A program made the translations under genes and the position numbers. A stretch of 40,181 nucleotides of DNA. Origin: Candidatus Uhrbacteria bacterium (GTDB lineage: Bacteria > Patescibacteriota > Patescibacteriia > GWA2-47-26). The notes beneath the pieces are model-generated. The model had not been told where the DNA came from, ran no database searches, and saw only the letters and a list, made by a program, of their open reading frames with translations. The stretch spans positions 1 through 40,181 of the forward strand of contig JACPJN010000004.1 in assembly GCA_016187515.1 (NCBI GenBank), in the 5' to 3' direction. Position 1 is the first letter of the stretch, and each line of letters begins with the position of its first letter. This document shows positions 24,353-32,926 of the stretch, piece after piece.

Positions 24353-26773
24353 CTAGGCCGCGTGCGCGAACCAGATGTTCTTCTGCTGGGTGGCGTGGTC
24401 CAGGAACATGGTGGACTCGCCTTCCGGACCGACCCAGTTCAGCAGCCGTCCGTAGCTCACGAGCGTCCGCTTCATGTTGCAGACCGAAGCGGCCTCCACC
24501 TTGCGGCTGGCTTCGGCTCCTCCGAAGCACCAGACCGCGTCCACGTCTTCGTGGCTCGCGAACATCTCCACGATCGCGTCCGGATTCTTGGCCGTCAGGA
24601 TGTTCACGACCCCGGCCGGCACGTCCGAGTTCTGGATGATCTCGACCAGATCCATGGCCGAGAACGCGCACTTCCCCGCGACGATGACGACGGCGTTTCC
24701 CATCGCGATCGCGGAGGCCATGGTGGAGACAAGCCCCAGAAGCGGATACTCGTCCGGCGCGCGAATGCCGATCACCCCTACGCTCTCGTTCAACGCCACG
24801 ACGTGCATGCCCTTGACGCTGACTTGCGGGGTCTGGCCTTCGAACTTGTCGGCCCAGCCGCCCCAGTGGAACAGGCGTTCGGAGGTCGCGTTCACTTCGG
24901 CACGCGCCGAGTCCATGCTCCGTCCGGTCTGCGCCGCGATGGTTATCGCAAGCGCTTCCTTGCGCCGCATGACCTTCTCGGCCATGAAGTACAAGATCTG
25001 CGCGCGTCCGTGAGCGGTCTGTCCAGCCCACGACTCTGCCGCGCCTCGCGCCGCTCGGACTGCGTTCCTGACGTCCTTGCGGTTGGCGTCGCCCACGATC
25101 CCCACGATGTTGCCGTGCGGATCGCGAACACGAATGCTTGCGGCGCCGTCCGGACGCACGAGCTTGCCGCCCACGAGGAACCGATGCGTCTCGTCAAGCG
25201 CGTCAGTGTCCGTCAACACGAGTTGCGGATGCGCGCGCTTACCGCGCTTGGCCATCGGCTCCGGAGTCGGCGGATCAAACTTCTCAACCGTGAGGTCCAG
25301 GATGTTGCGGATTCCGCCTTCGCGTCCGTAGCCGCTCTCGCGATAGCCGCCGAATCCGGAGGCCGGGTCGAACAGTTGCGTGCAGTTGACCCAGACCGTG
25401 CCGGCCTTGATCTTCGCGGCGGTCCAGTGCGCGAGTCCGATGTTCTGCGTCCACACGCTCGCCGCGAGTCCGTAGCGCGTGTTGTTGGCGAGCATGGCGG
25501 CTTCGGAGGGAGTCCGGAACGTCATTACTATCAGCACCGGGCCGAACACTTCCTCGCGCACGATCGTGTGCGAGGTATTGACCTTCGTGCAGAGCGTCGG
25601 CGCGTAGTGGTAGCCCTGCGGGGGGCAGACCCATCCATCCGGTTGCCAGACGTCTCCGCCTTCCGCGGTGCACTGGGCCACGAGTCCGGCGATCTTGTCG
25701 CGTTGGGCCGCGGAGTTGACCGCGCCCGTGTCGTAGGCCTTGTCGAGCGACTTGCCGCCGCGCAGCTTGCTCATCCGCGCCTTGAGGCGGGCGATGAGTT
25801 CGTCCGCAATGCTCTCGTGTACGAGCAAACGCGAACCGGCACAGCAGACCTGTCCGTTGTTGAATCCGAGCACTCCGTCGACCGCGCCCTCGACCACCGC
25901 GTCGAGATCCGCGTCCGCGTAGACCACCATCGGCGACTTGCCCCCGAGCTCGAGGGTCAAGAGCTTGCCAGAACCGGCCGTGGCCAAACGGATGTCGCGG
26001 CCGGCCCGGGTTGAGCCGGTAAACGCGACCTTTTTCGGGGTCTGGTGCCGGACCATCAGCTGGCCGGTCTGGAGGTCGCCGAACACGAAGTTCACGACGC
26101 CCTTGGGAAGCTTGACCTCTTCCATCAGCAGCTCGGCCAGGTACAGCGCGGAAAGCGGGGTGTACTCGGAGGTCTTCAAGACCACCGTGTTTCCCGCGGC
26201 GATCGCGGCCGCGACTTTCCAGGCGATCATGAGCAGCGGGAAATTCCACGGCACAATCTGGCAGATGACGCCGACCGGCTGGCGATTCGGGTACGCCTGC
26301 AGCATGATCTTGGCCCAGCCGGCGAAGTAGTAGAACCAGCGGATGACGCCGGGCACGTCGATGTCGCGGGTTTCGCGGATCGGCTTGCCGTTGTCCAGGG
26401 ACTCGAGGACCGCGAGGATGCGCGCGTGCTTGGCGATCGTACGCGCGATCGCGTACAAGTACCTCGCCCGGACGAAACCGGAAAGCGCGCTCCAGAGGCC
26501 GAAGGCCTTCTGCGCCGCGGCCATGGCTTGGTCGACATGCGCCTGCGTTCCGACCGCGACTTGCGCGAACGTCTCGCCCGTTTCCGGGTTCGACGTCGTG
26601 AAGTAGCGCTTGGCCCGTGTGCGTCCGCCAGTTGCGGGACAAACCCACGCGCCGTTGATGAAGTGGCCGAACCTGGCGCCGTGGAGCTTGAGCCAGGCGC
26701 GCGCGTCCTTGTCGGACTCGGGCGCCGGACTGTAGTCGAGGGGTTCCTCGACTCGTTCTGCGTTTGCGTTCAT
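24353..26773 (-). CDS. ALDH16-like aldehyde dehydrogenase (full ALDH domain plus truncated second ALDH domain)
   Basis: Domain 1 has LTLELGGKSPMVVYADADLD and NNGQVCCAGSR; domain 2 repeats the NAD-binding half and lacks the ELGGK/GQxC catalytic motifs. Confidence 0.85.
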   Translation of the reverse strand: MNANAERVEEPLDYSPAPESDKDARAWLKLHGARFGHFINGAWVCPATGGRTRAKRYFTTSNPETGETFAQVAVGTQAHVDQAMAAAQKAFGLWSALSGFVRARYLYAIARTIAKHARILAVLESLDNGKPIRETRDIDVPGVIRWFYYFAGWAKIMLQAYPNRQPVGVICQIVPWNFPLLMIAWKVAAAIAAGNTVVLKTSEYTPLSALYLAELLMEEVKLPKGVVNFVFGDLQTGQLMVRHQTPKKVAFTGSTRAGRDIRLATAGSGKLLTLELGGKSPMVVYADADLDAVVEGAVDGVLGFNNGQVCCAGSRLLVHESIADELIARLKARMSKLRGGKSLDKAYDTGAVNSAAQRDKIAGLVAQCTAEGGDVWQPDGWVCPPQGYHYAPTLCTKVNTSHTIVREEVFGPVLIVMTFRTPSEAAMLANNTRYGLAASVWTQNIGLAHWTAAKIKAGTVWVNCTQLFDPASGFGGYRESGYGREGGIRNILDLTVEKFDPPTPEPMAKRGKRAHPQLVLTDTDALDETHRFLVGGKLVRPDGAASIRVRDPHGNIVGIVGDANRKDVRNAVRAARGAAESWAGQTAHGRAQILYFMAEKVMRRKEALAITIAAQTGRSMDSARAEVNATSERLFHWGGWADKFEGQTPQVSVKGMHVVALNESVGVIGIRAPDEYPLLGLVSTMASAIAMGNAVVIVAGKCAFSAMDLVEIIQNSDVPAGVVNILTAKNPDAIVEMFASHEDVDAVWCFGGAEASRKVEAASVCNMKRTLVSYGRLLNWVGPEGESTMFLDHATQQKNIWFAHAA

Positions 26774-26785
26774 GTTCGTTCTCCT

Positions 26786-27748
26786 TTACGCGACTGCGAA
26801 ACGGCTCTCGGCGCCGTAGCGGCCGAAGGCCTGGTGGTTGAGTTGCAGTTCAAGGTCCGCCAAGAGCGAACTGGCCCCGAGCCGGAGCAATTCCGGTTGG
26901 GTCCACTCGTCTCCGAGCTCCTCCTTCATGAGGATGAAATACTTCCAGGCGTCCGCGGCGGTCTTGATCCCGCCAGCCGGCTTGAAGCCGACCTTGATCT
27001 TGGTCAGATCGTGGAAACGCCGGATCATGCGCACCATCACGAGCGCGCCTTCGGGAGTCGCGTTCGTGGGTTCGTAGCCGGTCGAGGTCTTGATCGTGTC
27101 GGCCCCGGCCAGCATCGCGACCATGGCGGCTTTCGCGACGGTCTCGAGACGTCCGAGGTTGCCGATTCCGAGGATGACCTTAAGCTTGGCGCGCTCGCCG
27201 CATGCCGCGCGGCACGCGACGACCTCGTCGTAGAGTTCGCGCCAGCGTTCCGTGAGCGCGAGCGCGCGGCTGATCACGATGTCGATCTCGGTTGCGCCGT
27301 CGCCGATTGAAAGCTCGATCTCCTTGAGCTTGGTCTCGAGCGGAGTTTGTCCGGCCGGGAAGCCGGTGGACACCGCTGCGACCGGGATGTTGCTACCGGC
27401 GAGGTACGCGGCCGCATCGGCGACCATCTTGTGGTACACGCAGACCGCGCCGACGCAAATCGGCGTGGTAGGCAGATCGAACTTCGCGACGAGTGCCGTC
27501 TGAAGATCCAGGTCAACCGGCCGGCGCGCCTTGGCGCACAGCCGATCGACCCGACCGAGCGTGTCATCGCCTGCGAGCGTCGTGAGATCCATGCAGCGGA
27601 TCGCGCGAATCGTTGCGGCCACCTGCGAGGCGCCCTTGAACGTGCGCCGGGTTCCGATCTCGGAGGCACGCCTTTGCGCGGCCCACGGATCGACCCGGAT
27701 GGACTCGATGAGTCCGGAATCGAACGGAAGCGGTTTGTTGGTAGGCAT
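26786..27748 (-). CDS. deoC: Deoxyribose-phosphate aldolase
   Basis: ATEIDIVISRALALTERWRELYDEVVACRAACGE-KLKVILGIGNL...AGADTIKTSTGYEPTNATPEGALVM...KVGFKPAGGIKTAADAW; SD GGAGG before MPTNK. Confidence 0.93.
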   Translation of the reverse strand: MPTNKPLPFDSGLIESIRVDPWAAQRRASEIGTRRTFKGASQVAATIRAIRCMDLTTLAGDDTLGRVDRLCAKARRPVDLDLQTALVAKFDLPTTPICVGAVCVYHKMVADAAAYLAGSNIPVAAVSTGFPAGQTPLETKLKEIELSIGDGATEIDIVISRALALTERWRELYDEVVACRAACGERAKLKVILGIGNLGRLETVAKAAMVAMLAGADTIKTSTGYEPTNATPEGALVMVRMIRRFHDLTKIKVGFKPAGGIKTAADAWKYFILMKEELGDEWTQPELLRLGASSLLADLELQLNHQAFGRYGAESRFAVA

Positions 27749-27806
27749 CGCTACTATCCCTCCTTGTTGGGTTGTCAGGGTACAACTCTGCCTTTTAGGC
27801 ATGATT

Positions 27807-27837
27807 GTTATACCGAACTCCTTGATATTTGTCAAAT
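27807..27837 (-). promoter_or_regulatory. Promoter/operator of deoC-aldh unit
   Basis: Minus strand TTGACA-N17-TATAAC; dyad TTTGACaaatatTCAAG overlaps the -35 region. Confidence 0.6.
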
Positions 27838-27857
27838 CTTGGCTTTAAATACAAAAC

Positions 27858-27889
27858 GCTGCCAACGCGTAGACGTCTACGTTGGCAGC
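27858..27889 (-). terminator. Hairpin terminator downstream of acs
   Basis: gctgccaacgcgtagacgtctacgttggcagc followed on minus strand by gttttgtattt. Confidence 0.65.
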
Positions 27890-27935
27890 AGGATTCCTCC
27901 ATGTCGTATGTGCTCGAAGAACTTTTGTTGCAGAA

Positions 27936-29870
27936 TCAGACGCGCACGGCCTCGATGAGCGCCGCAACCGCGGCCGGATCCTCAAGCGTAGTCACGTCGC
28001 CAAGCTCTCGGCCCTCGGCCACGTCGCGCAGGAGCCGGCGCATGATCTTGCCTGAACGGGTCTTCGGGAGCGCCGGGGTGAACCGGATCTGCTTGAGGTT
28101 GGCGTGCGGACCGATGATCTTGCGCACGAGTTGGTTGATCTCGTCTGCGAGCCCGGGCGATCCCTCGTGTCCGGCCTTGAGGATCACGAACGCGCAGATC
28201 GCCTGGCCAGTGATGTCGTCTGCGATGCCCACGACTGCCGCTTCCGCTACTGCCGGGTGCGCGCCGATCGCGCCTTCCACCTCGGCCGTGCCGATGTTGT
28301 GTCCGGACACGATCATGATGTCATCCACTCGTCCGGTGATCCAGTAGTAGCCATCGGGGTCGCGCCGACACCCGTCGCCAGTCAAGTAGTAACCCGGGAA
28401 CGGCTGGAGGTATGTCTGTAGGAAGCGGGCGCGGTCGCCCCAGATGTCGCGCAGCATGCCGGGCCACGAAGCCGCGATCGCCAGCAGTCCAGTCGCTTTC
28501 GGATCGCCCAATTCGTTTCCCGCCTCGTCCAGCACTACGGCACGTACGCCCGGGAGCGGAAACGTGGCGGAGCCGGGTTTGGTCGGCGTGGCTCCCGGAA
28601 GCGGCGAGATCAGGATCCCGCCGGTCTCGGTTTGCCACCAAGTGTCCACGATCGGACAGCGCCCCTCGCCCACGACCGCGCGATACCACTCCCATTCCGG
28701 CGCTTTGATCGGCTCGCCCACGGTCCCGAGAATCCGGAGCGTGGAGCGGTCGTGGCCGATAACGAACGCGTCTCCTTTGGCACGCAGCGCGCGCAGTGCA
28801 GTCGGCGCGGTGTAGAAGATGTTGACGCGATGTTTCGCGACGATCTGCCAGAAGCGTCCGAAATCCGGATAGCTCGGCACGCCCTCGTACATGAGGACCG
28901 TCGCGCGATTGGCAAGCGGACCGTAGACCACGTAGCTGTGTCCGGTGATCCAGCCGCAATCCGCGGTACACCAGAACACTTCACCCGGTCGGTAGTCGAA
29001 CACCAGCTCGTGGGTGTAGGCGGCGTAGGTGAGGTACCCGCCGGTCGTGTGCACGACGCCCTTGGGTTTACCGGTCGAACCGCTCGTGTACAGGATGAAG
29101 AGCGGTTGTTCGGCATCCATCGGTTCGGGCGGACACGTCGCCGAAGCGGCGGCCAGCAAACCTTCCCACGACAAGTCGCGTTCGGGCTGCATCGGAACAT
29201 CTGCGCCCGTGTGCTTGACCACGAGCACATGCTCGATCGAAGGCGTCTCCGCACATGCCGCATCCGCGCTTTGCTTCATGGTGACGCTCTTGTTTCCACG
29301 CCACCCGGCATCCTGGGTGATGAGCACCTTGGCGCCGCAGTCGTTGATGCGATCGCGCAGTGCGCTAGCCGAGAACGCGCCGAACACGACCGAGTGGATC
29401 GCGCCGATTCGCGCACACGCCAGCATCGCGATCGCGAGCTCCGGAATCATCTGCAAGTAAATGCAGACGCGATCGCCCTTGCCGACCCCGAGCGCCTTGA
29501 GCACGTTTGCCGCGCGCTCGACCCGGTCGAGAAGTTGCAGATAGGTCAGCCGCCTCGGCGCATCTTTCGGATCGTTCGGCTCCCAGATGATCGCGACTTC
29601 GTCTCCGTGACCGGCGGCGACGTGGCGATCGAGGCAGTTGAACGAGGCGTTGAGCGTGCCGTCTTCGAACCATCTGATGTTGCCGTCACGAAGAGATCCG
29701 GAAAAACCCTTGGTCGGCGGCTGGTACCAGGTCAGTAGGCGTCGGGCCTGGCTGACCCAGAAGCCGTCCGGGTCGGCAAGCGCCTGCTGATACAGCGCTT
29801 GGTAGGCCTCCCCGCTGACCACGTGGTGGGCCGAAAACGCGGGCGGAACTGCGCAAGTTTTTTCACTCAT
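27936..29870 (-). CDS. acs: Acetyl-CoA synthetase (AMP-forming)
   Basis: LFILYTSGSTGKPKGVVHTTGGYL, VDTWWQTETGGILISP, YLTGDGCRRDPDGYYWITGRVDD, LPKTRSGKIMRRLLR. Confidence 0.96.
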   Translation of the reverse strand: MSEKTCAVPPAFSAHHVVSGEAYQALYQQALADPDGFWVSQARRLLTWYQPPTKGFSGSLRDGNIRWFEDGTLNASFNCLDRHVAAGHGDEVAIIWEPNDPKDAPRRLTYLQLLDRVERAANVLKALGVGKGDRVCIYLQMIPELAIAMLACARIGAIHSVVFGAFSASALRDRINDCGAKVLITQDAGWRGNKSVTMKQSADAACAETPSIEHVLVVKHTGADVPMQPERDLSWEGLLAAASATCPPEPMDAEQPLFILYTSGSTGKPKGVVHTTGGYLTYAAYTHELVFDYRPGEVFWCTADCGWITGHSYVVYGPLANRATVLMYEGVPSYPDFGRFWQIVAKHRVNIFYTAPTALRALRAKGDAFVIGHDRSTLRILGTVGEPIKAPEWEWYRAVVGEGRCPIVDTWWQTETGGILISPLPGATPTKPGSATFPLPGVRAVVLDEAGNELGDPKATGLLAIAASWPGMLRDIWGDRARFLQTYLQPFPGYYLTGDGCRRDPDGYYWITGRVDDIMIVSGHNIGTAEVEGAIGAHPAVAEAAVVGIADDITGQAICAFVILKAGHEGSPGLADEINQLVRKIIGPHANLKQIRFTPALPKTRSGKIMRRLLRDVAEGRELGDVTTLEDPAAVAALIEAVRV

Positions 29871-29889
29871 AGAACACCTCCTACCGGAC

Positions 29890-29919
29890 ATTATAACAAA
29901 CCACTTGACAGAAGTCAAA
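29890..29919 (-). promoter_or_regulatory. Promoter/operator of acs
   Basis: Minus strand TTGACT-N17-TATAAT with TTTGACttctGTCAAG dyad over the -35 box. Confidence 0.65.
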
Positions 29920-29941
29920 CCCTATGATAAAGTGAAATTCC

Positions 29942-30062
29942 AAATCCCAAGCACCAAATCACAAAGAAACCACAAACTCCAAGTCCCAAATTACAAAATG
30001 CTTGTGCTTCGGCCATTGAGATTTCGAATTTGTTTGTAATTTGAGATTTGTAATTTGTAATT
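29942..30062. repeat. Short-period AT-rich repeats in inverted arrangement upstream of rpmA
   Basis: ccaaatcccaagcaccaaatcac...ccaagtcccaaattacaaaa and ...gatttcgaatttgtttgtaatttgagatttgtaatttgtaattta. Confidence 0.6.
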
Positions 30063-30071
30063 TATCAACAT

Positions 30072-30353
30072 ATGGCACATAAAAAAGCCGGCGGTTCAAG
30101 CGCGCTCGGCCGCGATTCGCATGGTCAGCGGTTAGGGGTAAAAATTGCCGATGGCACGGCCGCCCGCATCGGGCAAATTATCGTCCGCCAGCGCGGCACG
30201 CCCATTAAGCCGGGTAAAAATGTCGGCAAAGGAAAGGATGACACGATTTTTGCCGTGGCCGACGGAATCGTCCAATTCAAAAAACGCAAGGTAACCCGCT
30301 TTGACTCCACCCGCGCCTGGCGCACGATCGTGAGCGTCGTCCCGAAAGCATAA
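30072..30353 (+). CDS. rpmA: Ribosomal protein bL27
   Basis: [71 protein letters not shown]. Confidence 0.97.
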   Translation: MAHKKAGGSSALGRDSHGQRLGVKIADGTAARIGQIIVRQRGTPIKPGKNVGKGKDDTIFAVADGIVQFKKRKVTRFDSTRAWRTIVSVVPKA

Positions 30354-30365
30354 ATTAACCACAAA

Positions 30366-30390
30366 AACCCTTCCGCAAGGAGGGCTTTTG
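30366..30390 (+). terminator. Terminator of rpmA
   Basis: acccttccgcaaggagggcttttg hairpin with T-run. Confidence 0.6.
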
Positions 30391-30420
30391 TTATTCCTTT
30401 TTCAAAGCACCATCAATTTC

Positions 30421-30462
30421 CATCCCCTCCCTTAAAGTAAGGGAGGGCTAGGGTGGGTTATG
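30421..30462. repeat. Intergenic GC-rich hairpin repeat, near-identical to 9959-10000
   Basis: tcccctcccttaaagtaagggagggctagggtgggttatg versus ctccctcccttaaggtaagggagggctagggtgggttatg. Confidence 0.85.
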
Positions 30463-30577
30463 ATGCGTTCAAAAAGAGAAGAGTTGCGACGGAAGGGAAA
30501 GGAAAGAGTTGCTCCGCCCCGTCGCGCGGCGGCTGTTGATGCAAAGAACGTGCGGCACGAATGCGTACGCGCCGGAA

Positions 30578-31018
30578 TCACCGCGCTTGCAGCTTCACGG
30601 CGATTCGCTCGGTCCGCCATATACATTCTGACTTCCGGCAGAGTCCGAATTTCATTTCCAGCGTCAGCGCGTATTTTCCGGCTTTCTTAGGCGTGGCCGT
30701 AATATGAAATTCCGCGCGGTCGTCGCGAAGCACTGCCGCGTCTCCGGCTCTTTGGACGGTTTTCTGCACCTGTACGTCCGCAGGCGCTTCAACCTTGAGC
30801 TCGGTCGGAAACTTCGTGTTGATCTTCCAAGCCCCGACGGGCACCACCCAGACACGGACAACCTGCGGGTGTCCGACCGCACCATATTCCAACAGTGCGG
30901 TTTCCAACCGATAAAACCCCGACGACTCGGCCGCCTCAACCCGCCGTCCACCGCAGGCAAATACCGCCAAAATCGCCGCAAAACTCCTGCGCGCCACCCA
31001 ATTTTTTGTGTTTTTCAC
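30578..31018 (-). CDS. Predicted secreted/lipid-exposed protein of unknown function
   Basis: N-terminal hydrophobic signal-like segment, then beta-rich sequence with AEFHITATPKKAGKYALTLEMKFGLC. Confidence 0.55.
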   Translation of the reverse strand: MKNTKNWVARRSFAAILAVFACGGRRVEAAESSGFYRLETALLEYGAVGHPQVVRVWVVPVGAWKINTKFPTELKVEAPADVQVQKTVQRAGDAAVLRDDRAEFHITATPKKAGKYALTLEMKFGLCRKSECIWRTERIAVKLQAR

Positions 31019-31156
31019 GGTGCACCTTTTTCGTGTGTTGATTGGTTGTCAGCGGTCCTTACTATCTTACCACACCACCGCTTTAAAGAAAAAAGAAGGA
31101 GCAGGGTGAGCGAATCGCTCGTTCCACTGCTCCGAAAAGTGCACGCGCGTCCAGGT

Positions 31157-32455
31157 CTAATCCGCTCCGGAAAGCAGAATCTCCTGCGGATGACCATTGG
31201 CGTCCCTGCCATTGAGACGAACTTCAATCCACTCATCACCCTGCAGCCAATAGTCATACTTATCAAGGCAGAGATGCGGGACCGTTTTCCCGGAAAGATT
31301 ATGAAGGGTAAATAAACGGCCGAGTTTTGCCTGATCAGCAGGTGACCACGAGCTGTTTCCGGCAAGCGGGAGGGCGAGCGGTTCTTCCCTAAACACATGC
31401 GGCGCGCGTTTCTTCACTTCAGCCAAGGATTCACCTGTTGAATCCATGCGCCATATTTTTACTTCCATTCCTGAAAACAGCACATCAACTCCTGCCAGCT
31501 CCTGAAGCACCACAGTGAAGAAACAATTGTATGCGGTATTAAACTGGTAGTCCTTGGCAAACACTACCTGCGCCTTCGGCTCCGGCTCCGGTGGCAGAGG
31601 CGCCGCAGGCGACGTGTACACTGCCGGCTGAAGCGAAGCAGTGAGGGTCTGGGTTCCCATGGCCTGGACTTCGGCGCGTCTCTCATTTTCCCGCGCCCTG
31701 GCCGTGACCTCGACTACCAAGTGCCGCAAGGACTCCACCTGGCCCGTACATTCTTTCTTTCCTGTTTGCGCTTCGGTAAGCTGGGCCATCAACTGCGTCA
31801 CTTCCTCGCGACACTGCGTGGTCTGCTTAACGTGCAGATCGCGCTCCTCCTGCGTACTGGCCTGTAGCGCCTGCGCCGAGGCCATACACTGCTCCAATTC
31901 CTGCTGGCGCTGCGCCGCTGACTCGCTGGCCGTTTGCGCGGCCTCGCGCGCAGCCGTACCCTCCTTGCCCAACCGATCCATCTCCTTGCCGCACGCCTTC
32001 TGCTGTTCACCCAGGAGCGCGACCCCCTGTTGCAACTCCCCCTTGAGCGTGCGGATCTGCTCCTTCTTCTGCGCGACCTGGGTCTTCTGCGCCTTGATCT
32101 GCTCCTGCATCTCGTTCGCCTGCTTACGCGCCGGCGCCGTGGTCATGCCCCACATCACGAAGTAGTACAGGATAAAGACCGCGACGATCCCGGCGAAAGC
32201 GAGGATCTTCTTGTTGAGCAAACTCCACCCGAGCATGTACTTGGTGATCAGCCAAGCCGCGAGAAACCCGAACGTCAGCGTGATGGCCTTGGCTAAGTAG
32301 GGATTGACTCCGGCGCTTTCCGGCACCCCGAAATACCGGCCCATCAAGGCGGTAGTGAGCGGAAGCGCCAACAGCATCAGGATGTACCCGATCGTTACCG
32401 CCAGTGCGGCAACCCCGACGATCTTCGTAGCATTCTGGGCCAAACCTTTGAACAT
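31157..32455 (-). CDS. Membrane protein paralogue A: N-terminal TM module, long coiled coil, C-terminal beta-rich domain
   Basis: MFKGLAQNATKIVG... nearly the same N-terminal module as the 32927-33766 gene; C-terminal region different. Confidence 0.75.
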   Translation of the reverse strand: MFKGLAQNATKIVGVAALAVTIGYILMLLALPLTTALMGRYFGVPESAGVNPYLAKAITLTFGFLAAWLITKYMLGWSLLNKKILAFAGIVAVFILYYFVMWGMTTAPARKQANEMQEQIKAQKTQVAQKKEQIRTLKGELQQGVALLGEQQKACGKEMDRLGKEGTAAREAAQTASESAAQRQQELEQCMASAQALQASTQEERDLHVKQTTQCREEVTQLMAQLTEAQTGKKECTGQVESLRHLVVEVTARARENERRAEVQAMGTQTLTASLQPAVYTSPAAPLPPEPEPKAQVVFAKDYQFNTAYNCFFTVVLQELAGVDVLFSGMEVKIWRMDSTGESLAEVKKRAPHVFREEPLALPLAGNSSWSPADQAKLGRLFTLHNLSGKTVPHLCLDKYDYWLQGDEWIEVRLNGRDANGHPQEILLSGAD

Positions 32456-32589
32456 GGCTTCCTCCATTGTTTGAGGTTTAACTTGTCAACGAACCCCTTA
32501 TCTGCCCACCACGCACAATCGCGTGATGTACAGGTAAAGAGAGTGGAGTGGCACATAGCGGATACGCGCGCCACTCCGCCTAAGGAACA

Positions 32590-32820
32590 CTACTCCTCTT
32601 CCTGCATGAGACGAGCGACTTCCTGCATGTCCTGCCCGACCTTACAGAATTGCTGCTCGGCTTCACGGAAATGCTGTCCGGCCTCACGCACGCCTTTCCC
32701 GAAGTCCTGCAGGCCACGCCCGAGGTAGCGCAATACACGCAAAACAAGGAATGCCTGAATCACGAACGCAATGCTAAAGCCCACGATGATGCCCATGAAA
32801 AAATGCGCGATGTTGGTCAT
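32590..32820 (-). CDS. Small membrane protein with amphipathic C-terminal helix
   Basis: MTNIAHFFMGIIVGFSIAFVIQAFLVLRVLRYLGRGLQDFGKGVREAG...; AAAAGGAG SD upstream. Confidence 0.6.
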   Translation of the reverse strand: MTNIAHFFMGIIVGFSIAFVIQAFLVLRVLRYLGRGLQDFGKGVREAGQHFREAEQQFCKVGQDMQEVARLMQEEE

Positions 32821-32874
32821 GGTGTACTCCTTTTAATTGATTGCGTTTTGAGGTCGGAGTTGTCAACAAATCTA

Positions 32875-32926
32875 CTTGTCCGGCGCGTTGAGCTAAAGGA
32901 GCAATCGTCGCGTGGTTGCCGGCCTT
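32875..32926 (-). pseudogene. Decayed duplicate of the 3' end of the vWA gene
   Basis: Minus strand reads PATTRRLLL*LNAPDK* against PATTRRLLLQLKAPDK* at the end of the 33935-34849 gene. Confidence 0.75.

Noticed and set aside
23865-25031. Full 388-aa ORF as one protein
   Set aside because: The N-terminal two thirds are antisense-frame sequence of the ALDH gene and cross its terminator; only the C-terminal 119 aa look like a protein.
24362-29738. Long plus-strand ORFs (e.g. 24362-26014, 26045-27310, 28632-29738) and alternative minus-frame ORFs in the GC-rich island
   Set aside because: They are shadow ORFs antisense to or out of frame with aldh, deoC and acs, have low-complexity Arg-rich translations and no recognisable domains.
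32490-32500. TTGACA upstream of the paralogous membrane genes as a sigma70 -35 box
   Set aside because: No acceptable -10 sequence 16-18 nt downstream; the SD is located where the -10 should be, so it is reported only as a conserved leader motif.
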